A DNA stretch of 19,671 nucleotides, taken from NCBI GenBank assembly GCA_044221555.1, contig JBGAOY010000043.1, positions 1 through 19,671 of the forward strand, written 5' to 3'. How positions within the stretch are numbered: the first letter of the stretch is position 1; each line of letters starts with the position of its first letter. Of this stretch, positions 1 through 6,107 are shown piece after piece. The notes beneath the pieces were generated by a model, which worked only from the letters and a program-made list of their open reading frames with translations, ran no database searches and was not told where the DNA came from. This DNA is from JAEUJM01 sp044221555 (lineage in GTDB: Bacteria; Actinomycetota; Acidimicrobiia; Acidimicrobiales; DATDAH01). A program made the translations under genes and the position numbers.

Positions 1-83
1 GCGCCGCAGACCGCGCAGGTCGATCGGATCAGCGCCAGGTCTCCGGACCGGTCGGCGGCGACTGCGGTGGATGCGTCGGTCAT
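1..83 (-). CDS. N-terminal fragment of an unrecognised protein (runs off left edge)
   Basis: A minus-strand frame opens with ATG at 83-81 and stays open to the window edge, giving only 27 full codons. Reading in from the start, the peptide is Ala/Asp-rich and ends with a Cys-x2-Cys-Gly motif (Cys23, Cys26). Such a pair near the N-terminus could be half of a zinc ribbon, as in some N-terminal zinc-binding methyltransferases, but too little is visible to name a function. The mRNA upstream has GAGG only about 3 nt from the ATG, which is close for a ribosome binding site. It faces away from the oxidase gene at 305, so the two would share the control region between them. The gene call is tentative. 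Confidence 0.4.
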   Translation of the reverse strand, partial: MTDASTAVAADRSGDLALIRSTCAVCG

Positions 84-304
84 CGTCCTCTTGTCGGCAC
101 CGAGGCCCCGCCGGTGAGCGGCTCCGGACGGTTGGTGCGCCGGTCGTTGCGACCGGCCCACGACCGCCGCCGGTCCCGTCTCCCCACCGGGGTCGGGCCT
201 ACGGTTGCGACGAGACCCGGCCCGCGATCACCGCGTCCCACGGGACCGAACGAGTCGGCGCGGGTAGCTTGCGGGCCGAGCCATCCCGGGAGGACGACGA
301 CGAC
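84..304. promoter_or_regulatory. Divergent intergenic control region
   Basis: This 221-bp stretch separates the outward-facing start at 83 from the oxidase start at 305. On the plus strand a TAGCTT hexamer at 265-270 fits the actinobacterial TANNNT -10 pattern and would place a transcript start near 277, about 28 nt before the ATG; no good -35 is visible. A GGGAGG ribosome binding site lies at 288-293. The spacer to the ATG is 11 nt and is built from four GAC repeats (293-304). A perfect hairpin-forming inverted repeat sits at 139-157. Regulation is inferred from the layout only. Confidence 0.35.
139..157. repeat. Perfect 8-bp inverted repeat, candidate operator or hairpin
   Basis: GCCGGTCG at 139-146 is followed by TTG and then by its exact reverse complement, CGACCGGC, at 150-157. 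It sits in the middle of the divergent region between two genes. It could be a binding site for a dimeric regulator or a short RNA hairpin. In DNA this GC-rich, short inverted repeats also occur by chance. Confidence 0.35.
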
Positions 305-1702
305 ATGGGTGATCTGGCCGAGATCCTGCGCGACACGGTGCCCAGTGAGCACCTGCTCGTCGGCGACGCCATCAACGACGACTACGCACGCGACGAGGCG
401 CTCACCGCGGCACCCGTCCGCCCGGCGGCGCTGCTGCGGCCCGGTACCACCGACGAGGTCGCGGCGATCCTGCGGGTGGCCGACGCCCACGGCATCCCGG
501 TCACCGCACGGGGCAGCGGCACGGGCCTCTCCGGCGCCTGCATCCCGGTCGAGGGGGGTGTGGTGGTCTCGTTCGAGCGCATGAACCGGGTGCTCGAGAT
601 CGACACCGAGAACCACATGGCGGTCGTGCAGCCCGGGGTCACCCTCGACCAGCTCGACCAGGAGCTGGCGCCACACGGCCTGGTGTACCCGGTGTTCCCC
701 GGTGAGAACAGTGCGTCACTCGGCGGCAACATCAACACCAACGCCGGCGGCATGCGGGCGGTGAAGTACGGCGTGACCCGCCACCACGTGATCGGGCTCG
801 AGCTGGTGCTGGCGTCGGGTGACGTCATCCGCACCGGCGGCAAGGTGGTCAAGGCCACCGCCGGATACGACCTCACGCAACTCGTCCTCGGGTCCGAGGG
901 CACGCTCGCCTTCGTCACCGAGGCCACCCTCAAGCTCTATCCCCGCCAACCCCACGCCGCGACCGTGCTCGTCCCCTTCGCCACCTTGGAGGGGGTCACC
1001 ACGGCCGTGCCCCGCATCGTGGCCAGCGGTGTCGGCCCGTTGCTGCTGGAGTACATCGACCTGCTCACCATGGCGGTGATCACCGAGTCGGCGGGCCTCG
1101 ACCTGGGCGTGCCCGCCGACGTCAAGAACGCGGCGCTGGCGTACCTGGTGGTGGTCATCGAGGGGAGCCAGGAGGACCGGGTCGAGGCCGACGTCGCGAC
1201 CGTCGCCGAGTTGGTGGCCGAACTGGGCGCGCTCGATGTCTACGTCCTGCCGTCCCACGCCGGGGCCTCGCTGATCGACGCTCGCGAGAAGGCGTTCTGG
1301 GTGGCCAAGGCGAACGGCGCCGACGACATCATCGACGTGGTCGTGCCCCGCGCCTCCATGCCCGAGTACCTGGCCGCGGTGGCCAAGGTGGCCGAGGAGC
1401 ACGAGGCGTGGGTGCCGGGCTGCGGGCATGCCGGTGACGGCAACGTGCACCTCTCGGTGTTCCAGAAGGATCCGGACAAGCGGGACGCGATCATGCGCGG
1501 CATCGTCGAGGCGGGCCTCGCGCTGGGCGGCGCCATCTCCGGCGAGCACGGCCTCGGGACCGAGAAGAAGAAGTACTTCCTCGCCTTCGAGGACCCGGTG
1601 AAGGTCGCCCTGATGCGCCGCATCAAGGCGGGCTTCGATCCCAACAACATCTTGAACCCAGGAACCATCTTCGACCGCCCCGAGCAGGAGAACCCATCGT
1701 GA
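305..1702 (+). CDS. glcD: FAD-binding 2-hydroxyacid oxidase/dehydrogenase, GlcD family
   Basis: This 465-residue protein matches the vanillyl-alcohol-oxidase fold family that includes glycolate oxidase subunit GlcD, D-lactate dehydrogenase and D-2-hydroxyglutarate dehydrogenase. These enzymes oxidise a 2-hydroxyacid to a 2-oxoacid with FAD. The N-terminal FAD domain shows the phosphate-binding loop R69-GSGTGLSGA and a Gly/Asn-rich GGNINTNAGG stretch. The C-terminal domain has HAGDGNVH (H375-H382), whose histidines are candidate metal/substrate ligands, then GEHGLG with H415, and ends in the typical DPNNILNPG. The frame stays open upstream to 71, but those 78 residues are low-complexity; ATG 305 is preferred because of the GGGAGG at 288-293 and because family homology begins there. 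Its stop overlaps the next gene by GTGA, so the two are translationally coupled. The substrate is not determined. No GlcE/GlcF partners are nearby. Confidence 0.9.
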   Translation: MGDLAEILRDTVPSEHLLVGDAINDDYARDEALTAAPVRPAALLRPGTTDEVAAILRVADAHGIPVTARGSGTGLSGACIPVEGGVVVSFERMNRVLEIDTENHMAVVQPGVTLDQLDQELAPHGLVYPVFPGENSASLGGNINTNAGGMRAVKYGVTRHHVIGLELVLASGDVIRTGGKVVKATAGYDLTQLVLGSEGTLAFVTEATLKLYPRQPHAATVLVPFATLEGVTTAVPRIVASGVGPLLLEYIDLLTMAVITESAGLDLGVPADVKNAALAYLVVVIEGSQEDRVEADVATVAELVAELGALDVYVLPSHAGASLIDAREKAFWVAKANGADDIIDVVVPRASMPEYLAAVAKVAEEHEAWVPGCGHAGDGNVHLSVFQKDPDKRDAIMRGIVEAGLALGGAISGEHGLGTEKKKYFLAFEDPVKVALMRRIKAGFDPNNILNPGTIFDRPEQENPS

Positions 1703-3252
1703 ACGGCGCCCGCGCACTCATCCGCACCCTGGTGGACGCCGGGGTGGACACCTGCTTCACCAACCCCGGAACCTCCGAGATGCACTTCGTCGCCGCCCTC
1801 GACGACGTGCCGGAGATGCGCGGCATCCTCTGCCTGTTCGAGGGCGCCGTCACCGGCGCGGCCGACGGCTACGGCCGCATGGCCGACAAGCCCGCGGCCA
1901 CCCTGCTGCATCTGGCGCCGGGCCTCGGCAACGGCCTCGCCAACCTGCACAACGCCCGGCGGGCGGGAACACCCATGGTGAACATCGTGGGCGACCACGC
2001 CACCGACTACGGCCAGGACATCTTCCTCAGCGCGGACATCGAGACGGTGGCCCGCAACCTGGCCGGCTGGATCGGTGCGCCGAAGACGTCGGCCGAGGTC
2101 GGCCGGCTCGCGGCCGAGGCGGTCGCCGCCGCCATCGGGGCCCCCAACCAGATCGCCACCCTCATCCTCCCCGCCGACACGTCGTGGGCCGACGGCGCGA
2201 GCCCCGCGGCACCCCTCACCCCCCACCCTCGCAGCACCGTCGCCGGCGACCGGATCGACCAGATCGCGGCCGTGCTGCGCTCGGGAGAGCCCGTGGCCGT
2301 GATCGTGGGCGGCACCACCACCCGTGAGGCCGGGCTGCGCGCGGTCAGCCGCATCGGGGCCCACACCGGCGCCAAGGTCCTGTGCGAGTGCTTCCCGACC
2401 CGCCTCGAGCGCGGGGCCGGCCTGCCCGCGGTCGAGCGCCTCGGCTACCTCGGCGAGTTCGTCCAGCTCCAGCTCGACGGCATCCGCCACGTCGTGCTGG
2501 TGGACGCCGACTCGCCGGCGTCCTTCTTCGCCTACCCCGACAAGGCGACCGATCTCCTGCCCGCCGGCTGCGACATCCACGTGCTGGCCGGCCCGGCCGA
2601 CGACGGCATCGGCGCGCTCGAGGCGCTGGCCGACGCCGTGGGCGCCCCGGCCGGCTGCGAGGTCATCCAGGAGCTGGACCGGCCCGACCGCCCCACCGGC
2701 GCGCTCGACCCCGAGACGCTCGCCGCGGGGATCGCGACCCTGCTCCCCGAAGGCGCGGTCGTCGTCGACGAGTCGGCGACCGCGGGGCTCTGGACGACCC
2801 TGGCCACCGCGGGTGCGCCCCGTCACGACCTGCTCACCCTCACGGGCGGCGCCATCGGGTTCGGCCTCCCGGCGGCCACCGGCGCCGCGGTGGCGTGCCC
2901 CGACCGACCGGTGGTGTCACTCGAGGCCGACGGCTCCGGCATGTACACCATCCAGTCCTTGTGGACCCAGGCCCGTCAGGACCTCAACGTCACCACCGTC
3001 GTCTACAACAACCACGCCTACGACATCTTGAACCTCGAGCTGGCCCGCACGGGTGCGGGCGAGCCGGGCCCCAAGGCCAAGGCCATGTTCGACCTGCACG
3101 GGCCCGACCTCGACTTCGTGAAGCTGGCTGCGGGCATGGGCGTGCCGGGCAGCCGGCCCTCGACCGCTGAGGAGTTCTGCGACGCCTTCGAGATGGCCCT
3201 CGCCGAGCCCGGCCCCTACCTCATCGAGGTCTCGCTCGAGTCCCGCTTCTAG
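1699..3252 (+). CDS. ilvX: IlvX-like thiamine-diphosphate enzyme (acetolactate synthase/benzoylformate decarboxylase superfamily)
   Basis: This 517-residue protein has the three-domain layout of ThDP-dependent 2-oxoacid decarboxylases and acetohydroxyacid synthases. From memory it closely resembles mycobacterial IlvX, including the opening MNGA.AL..TLVD and the CF.NPGTSEMHFVAALD segment. E48 in LFEGA is the candidate cofactor-activating glutamate, so it is unlike glyoxylate carboligase, which has Val there. The C-terminal ThDP/Mg motif reads ADGS (D411-S413) followed by NN at 437-438, with Ala replacing the first Gly of the usual GDG. GTG 1699 is chosen because it overlaps the oxidase stop as GTGA and has AGGAG at 1686-1690. 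The coupling suggests that this enzyme uses the 2-oxoacid made by the upstream oxidase, as in mandelate dehydrogenase plus benzoylformate decarboxylase. True AHAS activity is doubtful, and no regulatory subunit or ilvC is present. The exact reaction is unknown. Confidence 0.85.
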   Translation: MNGARALIRTLVDAGVDTCFTNPGTSEMHFVAALDDVPEMRGILCLFEGAVTGAADGYGRMADKPAATLLHLAPGLGNGLANLHNARRAGTPMVNIVGDHATDYGQDIFLSADIETVARNLAGWIGAPKTSAEVGRLAAEAVAAAIGAPNQIATLILPADTSWADGASPAAPLTPHPRSTVAGDRIDQIAAVLRSGEPVAVIVGGTTTREAGLRAVSRIGAHTGAKVLCECFPTRLERGAGLPAVERLGYLGEFVQLQLDGIRHVVLVDADSPASFFAYPDKATDLLPAGCDIHVLAGPADDGIGALEALADAVGAPAGCEVIQELDRPDRPTGALDPETLAAGIATLLPEGAVVVDESATAGLWTTLATAGAPRHDLLTLTGGAIGFGLPAATGAAVACPDRPVVSLEADGSGMYTIQSLWTQARQDLNVTTVVYNNHAYDILNLELARTGAGEPGPKAKAMFDLHGPDLDFVKLAAGMGVPGSRPSTAEEFCDAFEMALAEPGPYLIEVSLESRF

Positions 3253-3266
3253 CGGGGCTGCACGCC

Positions 3267-3311
3267 CGGGTCCGGGGCGCTCGGGTCCGGGGGCGACGGG
3301 CCCGGGGCCCG
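3267..3311. repeat. Three 15-bp degenerate tandem repeats in a convergent junction
   Basis: Units begin at 3267, 3282 and 3297, each starting CGGGTCCGGGG or CGGGCCCGGGG with a variable last four bases. They fill most of the 64-bp gap between the stops of the ThDP gene (3252) and the sugar transferase (3317). The third unit is also an inverted repeat. The array may have grown by slippage. A role in termination is possible. Confidence 0.55.
3297..3311. terminator. Candidate bidirectional terminator hairpin
   Basis: CGGGCC at 3297-3302 pairs perfectly with GGCCCG at 3306-3311 across a CGG loop, between two converging genes. There is no T-tract, which is common for actinobacterial terminators, and the stem is short. 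The position supports a terminator more than the structure does. Confidence 0.35.
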
Positions 3312-3316
3312 ACGGG

Positions 3317-4828
3317 TCAGCGCCCGCTTCGGCGGCGCATCGAGCGACGCTCCACCACGAGCGGCGACGACCCGTTGGTCGGGGCCTTGGTCACCGAGGA
3401 CGAGGCCGTGGCGGTGCGCCCGGGCCGGTCGGAGCGGGTCGACTGGCGCACGGCATCGCGGATGATCACGCCCACCGTGGCGATCACCACCTTCACGTCC
3501 TCCCAGGGCGACCAGTGCTCGATGTAGTAGTTGTCGAACCGGGCCCGCTCCTCGATCGACGTGTCGCCCCGGAGGCCGTGGATCTGGGCCAGCCCGGTCA
3601 GCCCGACGGGGAGGCGGTGGCGATCGGCGTAGTGGCTCACCTGGGCCGAGAACCGGCTGACGAAGTGGGGGCGCTCGGGCCGGGGGCCGACCAGTGACAT
3701 GTCACCACGGAACACGTTCCAGAACTGGGGCAACTCGTCCAGGCTCAGCCGTCGGAGCCAGCGCCCCACGCCCGTCTGACGCGGGTCGTGGGCCACCGAC
3801 CAGGTCACGTCGGCATCGGTGTTCACCCGCAACGTGCGGAACTTCAACACCTCGATCTCGTGGCCGTGCTGGCCGATGCGGCGCTGCCGGAAGAGCACCG
3901 GGCCAGGGCTGCTGAGCTTGACCGCCACCGCGAGCACACCGAGCAGGGGGGCCAGCAGGGCGAGCACGATCACCGACACCACCACGTCGGCCATCCGCTT
4001 CACCTTCCAGGCGCCGGCACGCAGCGCGGCCCGGCGCACCTGGAACAGCGGGATCCCCCAGACGTGCTCGACGTCGGGCCCGCCGGGTGAGAAGCCGAGC
4101 TCGAAGAACCGTGGCACGACGTGGAGCTCGACGTCGTGCAGGCCCGTGGAGCGCAGGGTGGCCACCAGCTCCTGCTCGCCCCGGGGGCCGAACGCGACCA
4201 GGACCCGTCGCACGTTCTGGGCCTGGATGACCTTCTCGAGGTCGGCCATGCCGCCGAGCAGGTCGAGGCCGGGCTGCGAGGGGACGTCGTCGATGAAGCC
4301 CACCGGCACGAGGCCGTATTCGGGATGCTCCTTCAACAGGCGGGAGAGCTCGATGCCCACGGTGCCGGCGCCGACGATCAGCGCGTTCTCCTGCAGTTGG
4401 CCGGCGCGGCGCGCGGCCCGGATGACGGCGTAGGTGAGGGTGCGACCGACGACGACCGCGACCCCGGTCACGAGCGCCTGGTCGAACAGCGAGGCGGGGA
4501 GGTCGACGAAGGGCGACACACCCCCGAGCAGGAGCAGCGGGATGCCGGCGCCCAGCAGCAGTCGCGGCAGCTCGGACAGGGCGCTCAGGGCCAGGTGCCG
4601 ACGGTAGGTGCCCACCATCCCGAGCGTGACGAAGACACCCACCGCGTAGGCGAGGTTGGCCCAACCGGCCGACGGCAGGAACGCCAGGCCGACGAGCGCG
4701 GCGGCGAGGTCGGCCACGAGTCGGAGGGACCAGGGCGACAGCGGCAGTCGCTGGCGTCCGGCGACGGGCCGCGCGTCGGCGTCGCGTTGGCCGTTCAGCG
4801 CGACGAGCGGTCCTTCGGCAACTGCCAT
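3317..4828 (-). CDS. Polyprenyl glycosylphosphotransferase (initiating sugar-phosphate transferase)
   Basis: The 503-residue membrane protein is of the WbaP/CpsE type. It should transfer a sugar 1-phosphate from a nucleotide sugar onto undecaprenyl phosphate, the first step of repeat-unit assembly at the inner membrane face. Several hydrophobic segments fall within residues about 30-135. A CoA/NAD-binding-like domain with GAGTVG follows (about 135-245), and then the catalytic bacterial sugar transferase domain from about 275. This carries KRMAD, GPVLFRQRRIG, KFRTL, the catalytic pair D364-E365 in SLDELPQFWNV, and SLVGPRPE. The last 40 or so residues form an Arg/Ser/Thr-rich tail beyond the domain. 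ATG 4828 is the first in-frame start, yet no good ribosome binding site adjoins it; a strong AAAGGAGG lies 41 nt further upstream. The GT4 gene lies 105 bp upstream on the same strand. Sugar specificity cannot be read. Confidence 0.93.
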   Translation of the reverse strand: MAVAEGPLVALNGQRDADARPVAGRQRLPLSPWSLRLVADLAAALVGLAFLPSAGWANLAYAVGVFVTLGMVGTYRRHLALSALSELPRLLLGAGIPLLLLGGVSPFVDLPASLFDQALVTGVAVVVGRTLTYAVIRAARRAGQLQENALIVGAGTVGIELSRLLKEHPEYGLVPVGFIDDVPSQPGLDLLGGMADLEKVIQAQNVRRVLVAFGPRGEQELVATLRSTGLHDVELHVVPRFFELGFSPGGPDVEHVWGIPLFQVRRAALRAGAWKVKRMADVVVSVIVLALLAPLLGVLAVAVKLSSPGPVLFRQRRIGQHGHEIEVLKFRTLRVNTDADVTWSVAHDPRQTGVGRWLRRLSLDELPQFWNVFRGDMSLVGPRPERPHFVSRFSAQVSHYADRHRLPVGLTGLAQIHGLRGDTSIEERARFDNYYIEHWSPWEDVKVVIATVGVIIRDAVRQSTRSDRPGRTATASSSVTKAPTNGSSPLVVERRSMRRRSGR

Positions 4829-4933
4829 GTACGTGATGCCGCCGTTCTCGGGGACTCCGGATGGGACTGCCTCCTTTCGGACGCGCGGCGGTCGCCTTGA
4901 GCACGGCCCGTGATCGACGGGCGGAGATCTCGC
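4829..4933 (-). promoter_or_regulatory. Leader region with orphan Shine-Dalgarno
   Basis: This 105-bp gap separates the GT4 stop from the sugar-transferase start. Read on the minus strand it holds AAAGGAGG (4877-4870), the strongest ribosome-binding sequence noticed in the window. It is followed by no ATG, GTG or TTG in the transferase frame before 4828. GGCAGT occurs both directly after the SD and at the start codon. The gap could hold a separate promoter or a structured leader; neither is proven. Confidence 0.35.
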
Positions 4934-6007
4934 TCAGTGAGCGACGGCGGATGCCGCCAGCGCCTGCATCCGCTCGGTGAACCGGGCCTCGGCGAACCGG
5001 TGGGCCGATGCCGAGACCTCCCGCGGGTCCCAGTCGATGCCGTCGGCCAGGCGCAGCGCCGCGACGAGCGAGGCCGCGCTGGGCTCGGCGAACAGCAGAC
5101 CCGAGCGCTCGGGCTCGACGGAGTCGCGGGCGCCGCCTTCGTCCAGCGCGATCACCGGCGTGCCCGCGGCCATGGCCTCGACCATCGTGATGCCGAAGTC
5201 CTCGACCCCGGCGAACACCAGGCCCCGGGCACCGGCGAGCAGCCCGGGCAGGTCGGCGTCGGGCACGCGCCCGGCGAAGCGCACGTTGGCCGGGGCGCCG
5301 GCCTCGAGTTGCGGTCGGGCGCGGCCCTCGCCCGCAACCACCAGCGGCCAACCCAGCTGCCGGAAGGCCTCGATCACCAGGTCGACCCGCTTGTAGGCCA
5401 CCAGGCGGGAGAACGCCACGTAGTAGTCGCCCTGCGGCGCCGCCAGCGCCGCGGCGAAGCGCTCCACCTCCACGGGGGGGTGCACCACCTCGGCCTCGCG
5501 CCCGTAGTCGTCGCGGATGCGATCGGCCACCGCGTGGGAGTTCGCGATGAACAGGTCGGGTCGGCGGCTGCGCCGCAGGTCACCAGGCTTGAGGAGCGCG
5601 GCCGCCGCGCCGGTGAGCCTGGTCGAGATCCCGCGCTCGCCGGCGAGCTGCTCGCGCTCCCAGAGGAACCGGGGTGGCGTGTGGCAGTAGACGAGATGGG
5701 GGACGTCGGCGGGAACCCGCGCGTTGAGGGCGAACGAGTGGAAGCTGGTGATCACCAGGTCGGCGTCGGGGACCCGCAGGGTGTGCATGGCGGCGGGGAT
5801 GAGCGGCAGCACCCGCAGGTGCGCGCCCCGCCGGCGGGCGAAGGGCTGCAGGAAGGTGGTGTGCACGTCGTCCCAGCCCGGGAACTCGGGCGCGTAGAAG
5901 AGGCTCGTGCTGACACCAGCGCCGGGGAACCCCCGACGGAGAGCCCCGACCACCTTCTCCGACCCCGCCATGTTCGTCAGCCACTCGTGGACCAGCTCGA
6001 CGCGCAC
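4934..6007 (-). CDS. Glycosyltransferase family 4
   Basis: This 357-residue GT-B enzyme is probably cytosolic and membrane-associated and would add a sugar from a nucleotide donor to the lipid-linked intermediate. The N-terminal acceptor domain opens with an ELVHEWL...GSEKV pattern and later has YCHTPPRFLWE. The C-terminal donor domain carries AFSRLVAYKRVDL and the family E-x7-E motif, E269 to E277, in the EDFGITMVEAMAAGTPVIA stretch. The start is GTG 6007, with no SD-like sequence upstream but a TAGGTT hexamer at 6019-6014, which is placed for leaderless transcription. It is the first gene of a two-gene minus-strand unit with the sugar transferase and faces away from the Wzz/BY-kinase gene. 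Similar proteins are often annotated as mannosyltransferases, but I cannot confirm the sugar. Confidence 0.88.
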   Translation of the reverse strand: MRVELVHEWLTNMAGSEKVVGALRRGFPGAGVSTSLFYAPEFPGWDDVHTTFLQPFARRRGAHLRVLPLIPAAMHTLRVPDADLVITSFHSFALNARVPADVPHLVYCHTPPRFLWEREQLAGERGISTRLTGAAAALLKPGDLRRSRRPDLFIANSHAVADRIRDDYGREAEVVHPPVEVERFAAALAAPQGDYYVAFSRLVAYKRVDLVIEAFRQLGWPLVVAGEGRARPQLEAGAPANVRFAGRVPDADLPGLLAGARGLVFAGVEDFGITMVEAMAAGTPVIALDEGGARDSVEPERSGLLFAEPSAASLVAALRLADGIDWDPREVSASAHRFAEARFTERMQALAASAVAH

Positions 6008-6107
6008 CCGTGGAACCTACAGCCGTAAAGAGTCGTCGGATGGGGCCGATAGGCGCAGGTCGCCCGCTGCGACACCGCCGCCTGGGAGATCGAAGGGCCT
6101 CACCGAC
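6008..6107. promoter_or_regulatory. Divergent promoter region, possible leaderless start on the minus strand
   Basis: The region serves the GT4 gene (minus, from 6007) and the Wzz/BY-kinase gene (plus, from 6108). On the minus strand TAGGTT (6019-6014) matches the TANNNT -10 pattern and ends seven bases before the GTG, so transcription would begin at or next to the start codon. On the plus strand GAAGGG around 6092-6097 is a plausible ribosome binding site for ATG 6108. No convincing -35 boxes were seen. Confidence 0.35.

Noticed and set aside
71..304. Upstream extension of the oxidase frame by 78 codons
   Set aside because: The added sequence is Arg/Pro-rich and has no family homology, while GGGAGG at 288-293 points to ATG 305.
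1240..2826. Long minus-strand open frame opposite the oxidase and ThDP genes
   Set aside because: Its Arg/Gly/His/Asp-rich composition is that of an antisense shadow of high-GC coding sequence, and both plus-strand genes have clear motifs.
1699..3252. Bona fide acetolactate synthase for branched-chain amino acids
   Set aside because: There is no regulatory subunit or ilvC/ilvD neighbour, the sequence is IlvX-like, and the gene is coupled to an oxidase.
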